A DNA stretch of 64,000 nt from Leadbetterella byssophila DSM 17132 (GTDB taxonomy: Bacteria; Bacteroidota; Bacteroidia; Cytophagales; Spirosomataceae), in the NCBI RefSeq assembly GCF_000166395.1, contig NC_014655.1:1612001-1676000 (forward strand), written 5' to 3'. The position numbers and the translations under genes are program-made. The notes under the pieces were generated by a model. It was given only the letters and a program-made list of their open reading frames with translations. It ran no database searches and was not told the DNA's origin. Shown here piece by piece: positions 7,029 to 15,022 of the stretch. Within the stretch, counting starts at the first letter, position 1. Each line of letters begins with the position of its first letter.

Positions 7029-9278
7029 CTATTTCACCGTAAACCTCACCCCTAAAAATCCCCGGATTCCCTGATTGGAGGCATAAACATAAGAAGGATC
7101 AAAGGTCAGGCCGTAGGGGTTATTTTCCGAGGGTACCGGGCTTCCGGTCCCGTCAAATACCACCTCTTTATCAAAAGGATCATGCGCTCTTGCAATCAGG
7201 AAAGGGGTGTTTTTGGCCGGGGTCCAGTTGAGCAGGTTTTTAATCCCTCCGTAAATTTCCCATTGATCCCTGAAGCTTTTGGTTACCTGGATATTCTGAA
7301 TGCTCCACACGGGCGAATATTCCGGGCGCGGGTCTGAGTCTCCTAAGAGCGGCAGACGCATGGGGCCGTACAGGTTACCGGTATAATCCACATTGATTTT
7401 CTGCTTCGCAAAAGTATATCCCACACTCCAGGTTCCGGTAAAACGTTCGGCAAACATCTGCCTTTCCTTCTGCCCTTCCCCGGTAGTATGCACATCCATC
7501 AGCGTACCGCCCAGGAGAATTTTCAGGCCACTGGCAAAAGCAGCATCCACACTCAGCGATACCCCCTTGGAAACGGCATGGCCGTCGAGGTTGGCATAGA
7601 TGATCTTATTCGCATCCGTATCATAATCCGGAATGATCTTATTGGTAAAATAGGTATAGAAGACGGTGGCATCTACGTTCAGAAAAGTACCGTTATCCAG
7701 ATAAAACTTCTTCACCAGGTTGGCGTTCCCGTTCCACGAGGTTTCCGGTTTCAGATCTTCCAGGAATACTACTTCCCGGGCACCGGTGAGGGCCGCATGG
7801 TCTTCGGTAAATACGTTGGCCACCCGGAAGCCGTTTCCTCCGCCCAGCCTGAATACAGTAGAACGGTCATCCGAGCTCCATTTATAGTTCACTCTCGGTG
7901 AAAAAATGCTTCCGTGTACCGAATTGTAGTCGTAGCGGGCACCCAGCATAACGGTATGGTTCGTATTCAGCCGGATCTCGTCCTGCAGAAAAATACCGGG
8001 CAGGTGGGTGTGGGTAGGCTGGTTTCTTCCGCTGATGAAAGTGGCCGGAGTATTGTCATCATAGTACGTATAACGGTAGGCCAGGCCGGCCAGCAGATCA
8101 TGCGCCTTCACTCTCTGACCCCAGGTAAGTTGGCCGAAATAAATATTCTGGTTAGCCAGGTAAGGCGTATCTCCGTATACGCTGTTCTGATCATGCCAGT
8201 TGCCGCTGAACATAAAATTGAATTTAGACGACAGCTTATAGTTTCCGAACGCCTCCCAGCGTTGGGTATAAATACTTTCTCCATACACTTCGTCACCGCC
8301 CCGGAAGGAACGGTTCCAGGTCATCTCCCCGCCCCAGCGGTCTTCGTACATATAACGACCTGCCAAAGACAAAGCGCGCCCCCCTTTTTGCTGAATGTCC
8401 CATTTATTAAACACCGATATTCTGTGCTGTAAAGTAAGGTCCGTAAAATTATCGTTGTTCTTATCTACCGGATTCTGAAAATTGAAGTAGTTTACCCCCA
8501 GTAAGGACTGTACCCTGTCTCCCGCTTTAAATTTCCCAGCCACATCGGCATTCACCTCCCCCCAGGTGGTGGCAAAGGCATCTACTGAAAATACCGGAGC
8601 CTTATTAGGTGTTTTTGTAATGATATTTATCAGTCCGCCTACCGCTTCGCTTCCGTACAGCGTGGAAGCAGGACCTTTCACTACTTCCATGCGCTCTATC
8701 AATGCCTGCGGAATACCGCTCAGGCCGTATACGGTGGATAAGCCGCTCACTATCGGCATCCCGTCAATCAGCACCATGGTATAGGGTCCCTCCAGGCCGT
8801 TAATGTGAATATCGCCGGTACTGCATACATTACAGTTCACCTGTGGTCTTACCCCGTTAACAATCTGCAGCGCATCAAATACCGAAGGATTAGGATTAGA
8901 CTTAAAGAACCTGGCCGTAAAAACTTCCACAGGTACAGGACTATCTAAGCGGGAGACTTCCTTCATGGTACCACTAATGACCACTTCATCTAATGCTGCT
9001 GCAGATTCGCGCAACTCAATAACTCCAAGGTCTCTTGTTATACCATCCCAGTCCCTTACCTCTGCAGTATAACCCACAGCAGATACCTTAATCTTCCCCG
9101 ACAATACCCCTCTCAATTCGAATTTACCCTCCTCGTCAGTAAAAACCCCTTGCGAACCAAGTGTAACGGAAGCAGCCACTACCGGCTTGCCTCCCGACTG
9201 AACTCTACCTGAAACTACCCCTTGAGCATAGGAACTCAAGGACAAAACCATTAACAATATTTGTATCATCTGCTTCAT
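7029..9278 (-). CDS. TonB-dependent outer-membrane receptor with carboxypeptidase-regulatory-like domain
   Basis: 749 residues. A Sec signal peptide (to about 18, SSYAQ) precedes a carboxypeptidase-regulatory-like domain (about 20-95: GRVQSGGKPVVAASVTLGSQ, FTDEEGKFELRGV). A plug domain (about 105-220) has the conserved VLIDGMPIVSG and VKGPASTLYGSEAVGG, and a 22-strand-type barrel ends in an aromatic-rich strand (GFLGVRFTVK). The plug contains VNCNVCSTGDIHINGLEGP, a short two-Cys signature seen in a subset of Bacteroidota receptors often annotated as siderophore, cobalamin or metal receptors. It imports a small ligand using TonB energy; the substrate cannot be read directly. An operator-like inverted repeat over its promoter suggests control by a metal-dependent repressor. 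Confidence 0.9.
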   Translation of the reverse strand: MKQMIQILLMVLSLSSYAQGVVSGRVQSGGKPVVAASVTLGSQGVFTDEEGKFELRGVLSGKIKVSAVGYTAEVRDWDGITRDLGVIELRESAAALDEVVISGTMKEVSRLDSPVPVEVFTARFFKSNPNPSVFDALQIVNGVRPQVNCNVCSTGDIHINGLEGPYTMVLIDGMPIVSGLSTVYGLSGIPQALIERMEVVKGPASTLYGSEAVGGLINIITKTPNKAPVFSVDAFATTWGEVNADVAGKFKAGDRVQSLLGVNYFNFQNPVDKNNDNFTDLTLQHRISVFNKWDIQQKGGRALSLAGRYMYEDRWGGEMTWNRSFRGGDEVYGESIYTQRWEAFGNYKLSSKFNFMFSGNWHDQNSVYGDTPYLANQNIYFGQLTWGQRVKAHDLLAGLAYRYTYYDDNTPATFISGRNQPTHTHLPGIFLQDEIRLNTNHTVMLGARYDYNSVHGSIFSPRVNYKWSSDDRSTVFRLGGGNGFRVANVFTEDHAALTGAREVVFLEDLKPETSWNGNANLVKKFYLDNGTFLNVDATVFYTYFTNKIIPDYDTDANKIIYANLDGHAVSKGVSLSVDAAFASGLKILLGGTLMDVHTTGEGQKERQMFAERFTGTWSVGYTFAKQKINVDYTGNLYGPMRLPLLGDSDPRPEYSPVWSIQNIQVTKSFRDQWEIYGGIKNLLNWTPAKNTPFLIARAHDPFDKEVVFDGTGSPVPSENNPYGLTFDPSYVYASNQGIRGFLGVRFTVK

Positions 9279-9285
9279 AATGAAA

Positions 9286-9316
9286 CAAAACTACAATTGT
9301 TAGACGAATCTAACAA
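9286..9316 (-). promoter_or_regulatory. Bacteroidota promoter of the TonB receptor
   Basis: Minus-strand TAGTTTTG (9286-9293) with TTG (9314-9316) 20 bases upstream. The -7 box ends only 8 bases before the start codon, so the leader is a few nucleotides at most. Confidence 0.65.
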
Positions 9317-9317
9317 T
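9296..9317. promoter_or_regulatory. operator-like perfect inverted repeat over the TonB receptor promoter
   Basis: ATTGTTAGA-CGAA-TCTAACAAT: two perfect 9-base arms around a 4-base spacer. It fills the interval between the -7 and -33 boxes and covers the -33 TTG. Shape and TTAGA/TCTAA core resemble DtxR/MntR-family operators; the regulator is not in this window. Confidence 0.65.
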
Positions 9318-9351
9318 ATTTTTCTATAATTCTTATCAAATTTTAATCCGC

Positions 9352-9380
9352 AAAAAAAAAGCGCCTCAATGAGGCGCTTA
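9352..9380 (-). terminator. intrinsic terminator of the stomatin-nfeD unit
   Basis: On the minus strand AGCGCCTCA and its complement GAGGCGCT form a strong hairpin followed by a run of U. It overlaps the nfeD stop codon. Confidence 0.85.
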
Positions 9381-9803
9381 AGCGGGTTCAACAATCAGTT
9401 TAATTCCATCGATCTTCCGAATCTTTACCCGGGCATCTTTATCAATGCTGTGTTCTGCATCTGAGTACGCAATCCAGTCCGCTCCTCTGTAGTACACTTT
9501 TCCTTCCCCATGTGGAGGAATTGGAGAAGATACCTTCGCAAAATCATCAACGATCTCTTTAAAATCCTTAGCATTCTTATCGAACAATTCCACAAGTTTT
9601 TTACGGAATATAAACAAACTGGCCATAGAAGCTATCCCAAACACTAACAACTGTGCAGAGATTTCATCCGCTAAACCAATGTATACAAAAAGTGCAGTTA
9701 CCAAACCGCCGATCCCAAAGAATATGGAATAAAATGAGACCGACAGTATCTCTACGATAAGTAGGGCAATTCCTATGACTACCCAGAAGCTAATTGGTTC
9801 CAT
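9378..9803 (-). CDS. nfeD: NfeD-like membrane protein
   Basis: 141 residues. Two to three membrane helices in the first about 75 residues (FWVVIGIALLIVEIL, FGIGGLVTALFVYIGL, LLVFGIASMASLFIF) precede a C-terminal OB-fold-like soluble domain (GEGKVYYRGADWIAYSD, VKIRKIDGIKLIVEP). This is the short NfeD1b type without a serine-protease domain, which is normally paired with a stomatin. It starts 2 bases after the stomatin gene ends, so the two are translationally coupled. They are thought to form membrane microdomain complexes; the exact role is unclear. Confidence 0.88.
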   Translation of the reverse strand: MEPISFWVVIGIALLIVEILSVSFYSIFFGIGGLVTALFVYIGLADEISAQLLVFGIASMASLFIFRKKLVELFDKNAKDFKEIVDDFAKVSSPIPPHGEGKVYYRGADWIAYSDAEHSIDKDARVKIRKIDGIKLIVEPA

Positions 9804-9805
9804 TG

Positions 9806-10711
9806 TTATTTTTCTTTTTTAATGACATTCATTGCTGTTGCGATCACACCCGACAAATCAGCAAGATTTGAAGGAATAATCATGGTATTGTTTGTCTTAG
9901 CCAGGTTACCAAACTGCTCTATATAATCTCCGGCCACTTTTAATTGTAACGCTTCCATACCTCCTTTCGTCTGCAGAGCCTCTGCCACTAAACGAATAGA
10001 TTCAGCCGTTGCCTCCGCTACAGAACGTATGGCTGCCGCTTCACCCTCAGCTTGGTTAATTTGCTGCAATTTCTGAGCCTCAGATTCCAATACGAGTCTT
10101 GCCTTCTCCCCTTCTGCCACGTTGATAGCAAACTGCTTCTTACCTTCAGACTCAAGAATCACAGAACGTCTCTCCCTCTCTGCCTGCATCTGCTTTTCCA
10201 TAGCTTGAAGTACAGTAGCAGGAGGAGTAATGTTTTTAATCTCGTAACGAAGGACTTTCACACCCCAACCTATAGCCGCCTCATCAATGGCCGCTACCAC
10301 CGCATGGTTTATCACCATCCTTTCTACGAAAGTCTTATCTAAGTCTATCTTACCAATCTCACTACGCATGGTAGTTTGAGCCAACTGAGTAACGGCAAAT
10401 GCAAAATCATTGATACCGTATGAAGCTTGTTTAGGATCAATCACCTGCAAGAAGATCACACCGTCTACTCTTACTTGCACGTTATCTTTCGTGATACAGA
10501 TCTGCTCATGTATATCATAGGCCTTCTCCTTGAGACTATGCTTATAGGCTACTCTGTCGAAAAATGGGATTATGAAGTTGATACCCGGTTGGAGAACTCC
10601 GTTAAATTTACCCAGTCTTTCCACGATGAAAGCAGTCTGCTGAGGCACCACCTTGACTCCCATCATGATGATGACTACTACTAAAAAAACAATCGCTACT
10701 ACAGGATACAT
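9806..10711 (-). CDS. SPFH/band 7 (stomatin/paraslipin) protein
   Basis: 301 residues. One N-terminal membrane anchor (VVAIVFLVVVIIMMGVKVV) is followed by the SPFH domain (about 25-190: QQTAFIVERLGKFNGVLQPG, IDLDKTFVERMVI, IKNITPPATVLQAMEKQM) and an Ala/Glu-rich coiled coil (about 190-260) typical of stomatins. The family oligomerises as membrane rings and scaffolds or regulates proteases and other membrane proteins. Operon partner NfeD follows directly. A promoter with both boxes precedes it. Confidence 0.93.
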   Translation of the reverse strand: MYPVVAIVFLVVVIIMMGVKVVPQQTAFIVERLGKFNGVLQPGINFIIPFFDRVAYKHSLKEKAYDIHEQICITKDNVQVRVDGVIFLQVIDPKQASYGINDFAFAVTQLAQTTMRSEIGKIDLDKTFVERMVINHAVVAAIDEAAIGWGVKVLRYEIKNITPPATVLQAMEKQMQAERERRSVILESEGKKQFAINVAEGEKARLVLESEAQKLQQINQAEGEAAAIRSVAEATAESIRLVAEALQTKGGMEALQLKVAGDYIEQFGNLAKTNNTMIIPSNLADLSGVIATAMNVIKKEK

Positions 10712-10741
10712 ATTATATAAATTTAAGTGTTAGAATTATAA

Positions 10742-10771
10742 CAAAATTAACCCAATTACAGATTTTCGCAA
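10742..10771 (-). promoter_or_regulatory. Bacteroidota promoter of the stomatin-nfeD operon
   Basis: Minus-strand TAATTTTG (10742-10749) with TTG (10769-10771) 19 bases upstream, an ideal spacing. Confidence 0.7.
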
Positions 10772-10873
10772 CTTATTTCGGATAAACGAACCAATTTGCC
10801 ATAAGATTGGCAAGGAAATAGGACAAACGGCAGCATATTCTTCTTGCAACTACCCTATCCCAATTTTTCAATT

Positions 10874-10881
10874 TATCTTTG
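10874..10881 (+). promoter_or_regulatory. -7 promoter box of aroA
   Basis: TATCTTTG fits TAnnTTTG. Transcription would begin near 10887, leaving about 13 nt before the TTG start. No clear -33 TTG at the usual distance. Confidence 0.5.
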
Positions 10882-10899
10882 CACAAAAATCATTAAGCT

Positions 10900-12129
10900 T
10901 TGACCTCATATTTTTTACACAAATCATCGGGATTATTCAATGAACGCATAGCTCTGGCTTCCTCCAAAAGTGAGAGCAACAGAGCACTTATTTTAAACGC
11001 CTTGACCGGATTCAAATCGGAATTGAAAAATCTGTCCTCCGCTAGAGATACGCAAACCATGATACGTCTTCTTCAAAGTACTGAAGAAACAGCGGATGTA
11101 CTAGATGCAGGAACTACCATGCGTTTCCTAACCGCCTTCTTTACGGCTACGAATACGCCTAAGATCATGACCGGAACTCCCAGAATGTGCGAAAGACCTA
11201 TAGGCATTTTGATTGACGCTCTTAAAACCCTGGGTGCGGAGATAGAATATCTAGAAAAACCGGGATATCCCCCACATAAAATCCATGGATTCACAGATCA
11301 AAAAACCAATCAGCTGGAGATTCGTGGTGATGTGAGCAGTCAGTATATCTCAGCTCTGCTTATGATAGCTCCAACCCTTCCACAGGGATTAGAAATACAA
11401 CTCACCGGTGAAATAGGATCCATTCCATATATTACCATGACTATCCGACAAATGGAGGCATTTGGGGTGAAGGTGGAAGCTGATTGGAAAGCAAAGACAC
11501 TAAAGGTTAAGCCTCAAACATATACTCCGGTAACTTATCAAATCGAGTCGGATTGGTCTGGAGCCTCCTACTGGTACTCCATGGTGGCTTTGGCGTCACA
11601 TCCTGAGACTAAAATCGAGCTTTTAGGCTTAAAATTAAATTCTTTACAAGGAGACAGCGCCATTGCTGATATCATGGTTCATCTTGGAGTAAAGAGTACT
11701 TTTACTAAAGATGGAGTACTTTTAGAAAAGATACCTGCTGCAAAAGACTTCCGCTGGAATTTCTCTGACTGCCCTGATCTAACTCAGACCGTAGCCGTCA
11801 TTTTAGCCGCCCTTAGAATAGAAGGTGAGTTAACGGGTATTGAAAGTTTGAAGATCAAAGAGACGGATAGAGTACTAGCTCTTCAAAACGAATTAAAGAA
11901 AATAGGAGCTGAACTTGTTGAAGTAGAGAAAAACCTCAAATACAAGGTAACTAACTTCAAAGCATATACAGAGATACCTCAAATAGCCACTTATGATGAC
12001 CATAGAATGGCCATGGCCTTTGCTCCACTGTGTCAATTAGGAGATGTGATCATAGAGGAACCGGGTGTAGTAGCCAAATCTTACCCATCTTTTTGGGATG
12101 ACGTAAAAAAAATAACCGAAATAAAATGA
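10900..12129 (+). CDS. aroA: 3-phosphoshikimate 1-carboxyvinyltransferase (EPSP synthase)
   Basis: 409 residues. It condenses shikimate-3-phosphate and phosphoenolpyruvate in the chorismate pathway. Visible signatures: ASKSESNRALILNALTG near the N-terminus (substrate-binding Lys and Ser), DAGTTMRFLTAFF, TGTPRMCERPIGIL (in place of the usual LRxRP), RGDVSSQYISALLM, and KETDR and YDDHRMAMAFAP towards the end. The frame has an in-frame stop just upstream, so the start must be the TTG at 10900; no ATG is available before the conserved region. It overlaps the next gene by 4 bases (ATGA). Confidence 0.93.
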   Translation: MTSYFLHKSSGLFNERIALASSKSESNRALILNALTGFKSELKNLSSARDTQTMIRLLQSTEETADVLDAGTTMRFLTAFFTATNTPKIMTGTPRMCERPIGILIDALKTLGAEIEYLEKPGYPPHKIHGFTDQKTNQLEIRGDVSSQYISALLMIAPTLPQGLEIQLTGEIGSIPYITMTIRQMEAFGVKVEADWKAKTLKVKPQTYTPVTYQIESDWSGASYWYSMVALASHPETKIELLGLKLNSLQGDSAIADIMVHLGVKSTFTKDGVLLEKIPAAKDFRWNFSDCPDLTQTVAVILAALRIEGELTGIESLKIKETDRVLALQNELKKIGAELVEVEKNLKYKVTNFKAYTEIPQIATYDDHRMAMAFAPLCQLGDVIIEEPGVVAKSYPSFWDDVKKITEIK

Positions 12130-12617
12130 AGTTCCTTTGCCTCTTTCTTTTTCCAGTCTTCGCCATAGCGCAAACAGTTGACACTTTAAATAAGTTTGAC
12201 TACATCCTGCCTATACCTCAAGGCTGGACCATAAAAGAAGGATGCCAAGCGCAAGACTGTAGCCTTTTGGCCCCACAAGACCATCCAAAAGATACCTTTC
12301 TGGAAAACCTGAACGTCACTGTGGCAGAGGCTCCGGCTAAGAATTATCCGGTAGAGAAATACGTTGATTTTTCCGCCCAATATCTACCTTCAGTAATAGA
12401 AGGTTTTAAGATTTTGGAAAGAAAAAAACTACCCGATAATAAAGCCTACTTGATCTATACCGGAACTAAAAATGATTTTATTCAGACCTGGAAACAGGTG
12501 TATTGGATCAAAGGAGAAAAACTTTATATACTAACATTAAGCACAGAAAGCTCCCAATTCGAAAACTACATTCAAAACATAGGGAGCTTTCTGGATGCTT
12601 TTACGCTAAAAGATTAG
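12126..12617 (+). CDS. exported protein of unknown function (PsbP/DUF1795-like)
   Basis: 163 residues with a Sec signal peptide (MKFLCLFLFPVFAIAQ). The mature part begins with a short amphipathic stretch and then IPQGWTIKEGCQAQDCSL, with a mixed alpha/beta pattern ending in FENYIQNIGSFLDAFTL. This resembles the small PsbP/Mog1-type exported proteins in which a polar helix closes the fold; that is only a resemblance. Two Cys close together could form a disulfide. Its ATG overlaps the aroA stop, so it is translated from the aroA transcript. It overlaps the convergent murF-alr gene by 4 bases. Confidence 0.7.
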   Translation: MKFLCLFLFPVFAIAQTVDTLNKFDYILPIPQGWTIKEGCQAQDCSLLAPQDHPKDTFLENLNVTVAEAPAKNYPVEKYVDFSAQYLPSVIEGFKILERKKLPDNKAYLIYTGTKNDFIQTWKQVYWIKGEKLYILTLSTESSQFENYIQNIGSFLDAFTLKD

Positions 12618-15022
12618 GCATGATAAAAAACGCGTTTCACACGAGACGAAATGCCCGTTAAGATCTCGTAAGGAATAGTATTTATCTTCTCTGCCAGCTC
12701 CGTTAAAGATGGGTTTTCACCAAATACTATGACTTCATCCCCTTCTTTGCAATCCACATCTGTCACATCTATCATGCACATATCCATACATATGCTACCC
12801 ATAGTAGGACAAGCTTTCCCATGGACTAGAACAAATGCATTGCCCCTACCAAAACCTCTGTCATATCCATCCGCATAACCAATAGCAATGGTAGCTATTT
12901 TTGATTCTCTATTTAATACTCCATATCTACCATAACCCACGGTTTCTTTTGGATCTAAAACCTTAATTTGAGAAATAGTAGTTTTCAGAGTGGCTACGGT
13001 CTGCAAATCTTTTTGCTCTAATCCTGAAGATGCTACGCCATAGAGTCCTATACCTAAGCGTGACATATCATACCTGGCCTCCGGAAACCGAATAATGCCT
13101 GCCGTATTACAGATATGACGGATCGGAGAGTAGCCTAAACCATTAATGATAGCAGATGAAGCCCGTTCATAGCATGCAATCTGCTCTTTGGAGAAAGCAT
13201 CATGTTTAGCTTCATCAGCTCCTACTAGATGTGAAAAAATACTTGCTACTTGTACCTTAGGATGATCCTCTAGGGCTTTTAGTAATGGAGGAACTTCTTT
13301 TTCCAAAAATCCCAAGCGGTGCATGCCGGTGTCAATCTTCAGGTGAATCTTTGTTAACTCATCCGGCTTCCAATTCTCCTTTGCCTTCAAATAGGCCTCA
13401 AGAACCCTAAAGCTATAGATCTCAGGTTCCAATCCGTATTCAAAAATGGTGCTATAACTATCCGGATCTGAGTTCATCACCATTATAGGAAGAGAAATGC
13501 CATTCTCACGCAAAGCCACTCCTTCATCCGGGAATGCCACCGTGAGATAATCTACCCGGTGATATTGTAACCAAGCGGCCACCTCATTTCCGCTACCATA
13601 TGCAAAAGCCTTCACCATCACCATGATCTTAGTAGATGAGCCCAATTGCCTCCTATAATAGTTTAAATTATGTGTTATAGCATCTAAATTGATTTCCAGG
13701 ACGGTGCCGTGATTACGTTTGATTAGTTTTTCTACTATCTTTTCAAAGGCAAAGATCCTAGCCCCTTTAACCAAAATAAGTGAACTTTTTATCCTCTCAA
13801 GTGCACCGCTAGTCAAGAGAGCTTTAGTGTCATCATAATACTGAGTTTCTACTCCGGACAAGTGGATAGGATATTTTTTCCAATGTTCTCCTACTCCAAT
13901 AAAGGTATTCAAGCCCTGAGGCGCTATCAAATCCTGCATGACCCTAGAAAGGCTTTCTCCTTCCAATCCCGTCTGAAACATATCAGAAAGTATCAAGACC
14001 TTTCCCCTCAAGGTGTGCGCCTGACTCATGAATTGTAAGGCCATTTTAAGCCCACCTAAGTCATTATTGTAAGTATCGTCAATGATATAATTATCCTCCC
14101 TTCCCTCTTTCAGTTCTAAACGCATCTCCACCGGATTCAGAAAGCGCAACCTTCGCACATCCCAATCTTCCTTGACACTCAAAGCCGCTAAAATACAATG
14201 CACTAGATTTTCAACGGAAGCGGCGTCAATAAAGGGAAGTTCATACTTCTCACCTTTCCACAAAAAATAAGCCTTACCATCCTTCACCTCTACATCAGCT
14301 TTCGACCAGGAGACTATTTTTAAGTTTGGATTTTGTTCCAAAAGGAAAGCATTCACCTCCTCTTCAATTTCAGAATAATCTCTACAATAGATTAAAGTTT
14401 CTGATTTCACAAAAAGCTGCAGCTTTTCTCTGATCTTTTGCCTGTCACTTTCAAAACCCTCACTATGCGAAGAACCAATATTCGTAAAAACCCCTATAGT
14501 AGGCTGAATGATCTTCTGCAAGGCTTTCATCTCTCCTGGAAGAGATATCCCGGCTTCAAAAATGCCCAATTGGTACCGAGAAGACATTTCCCATACGGAT
14601 AGGGCCACTCCTATCTGAGAATTATAGGATCTAGGACTCTTTACTATATCAAAATCTTTATCCAGCAAGGCATTTAACCATTCCTTTACTATGGTCTTTC
14701 CATTACTACCTGTAATCCCTATTACTGGATGATCATACTTCTGGCGATTTTTTCCCGCCATTTCCTGAAGAGTAAGAATACTGCTATCCACAAGCAGTGC
14801 CTTAACTTCCTCTTTTTCCAGAATACCTTTTAATTTTTCGTTAAATGCTCTCTTTTCAACTACAAACTCCCGAATACCCTTATCGTATAATTCCGGAATA
14901 AATTGATGTCCATCATGCCTTTCCCCTTTAATGGCGAAAAATATGCTGGAATCCGGTTTCGAAAGAAACCTACTATCCGTCAAGGCCACTTTGGCCTCCG
15001 GATCTAGCTCACTCACCCACAT
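12614..15022 (-). CDS. murF-alr: fused MurF ligase / alanine racemase
   Basis: 802 residues with two enzymes in one chain. About 1-435 is UDP-MurNAc-tripeptide:D-Ala-D-Ala ligase: ATP loop GITGSNGKTIVKEWL, SPRSYNSQIGVALSVWE and DDTYNNDLGGLKMAL. About 440-802 is PLP-dependent alanine racemase: MVKAFAYGSGNE with the PLP Lys, HLKIDTGMHRLGF, RLGIGLYGV, and the C-terminal ISSRVKRVFY. The pair makes D-Ala and then attaches D-Ala-D-Ala to the peptidoglycan precursor in the cytoplasm. The fusion is characteristic of Bacteroidota. Its start overlaps the end of glpD by 14 bases. Confidence 0.96.
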   Translation of the reverse strand: MWVSELDPEAKVALTDSRFLSKPDSSIFFAIKGERHDGHQFIPELYDKGIREFVVEKRAFNEKLKGILEKEEVKALLVDSSILTLQEMAGKNRQKYDHPVIGITGSNGKTIVKEWLNALLDKDFDIVKSPRSYNSQIGVALSVWEMSSRYQLGIFEAGISLPGEMKALQKIIQPTIGVFTNIGSSHSEGFESDRQKIREKLQLFVKSETLIYCRDYSEIEEEVNAFLLEQNPNLKIVSWSKADVEVKDGKAYFLWKGEKYELPFIDAASVENLVHCILAALSVKEDWDVRRLRFLNPVEMRLELKEGREDNYIIDDTYNNDLGGLKMALQFMSQAHTLRGKVLILSDMFQTGLEGESLSRVMQDLIAPQGLNTFIGVGEHWKKYPIHLSGVETQYYDDTKALLTSGALERIKSSLILVKGARIFAFEKIVEKLIKRNHGTVLEINLDAITHNLNYYRRQLGSSTKIMVMVKAFAYGSGNEVAAWLQYHRVDYLTVAFPDEGVALRENGISLPIMVMNSDPDSYSTIFEYGLEPEIYSFRVLEAYLKAKENWKPDELTKIHLKIDTGMHRLGFLEKEVPPLLKALEDHPKVQVASIFSHLVGADEAKHDAFSKEQIACYERASSAIINGLGYSPIRHICNTAGIIRFPEARYDMSRLGIGLYGVASSGLEQKDLQTVATLKTTISQIKVLDPKETVGYGRYGVLNRESKIATIAIGYADGYDRGFGRGNAFVLVHGKACPTMGSICMDMCMIDVTDVDCKEGDEVIVFGENPSLTELAEKINTIPYEILTGISSRVKRVFYHA

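Noticed and set aside
7393-8432. Several plus-strand open frames of 68-172 codons
   Set aside because: All antisense to the TonB receptor, which has complete domains; typical shadows of a GC-richer gene.
10712-10899. Intergenic space between the stomatin and aroA genes as a small-RNA locus
   Set aside because: Holds two divergent promoters; no stable hairpin with T run that would mark an RNA gene.
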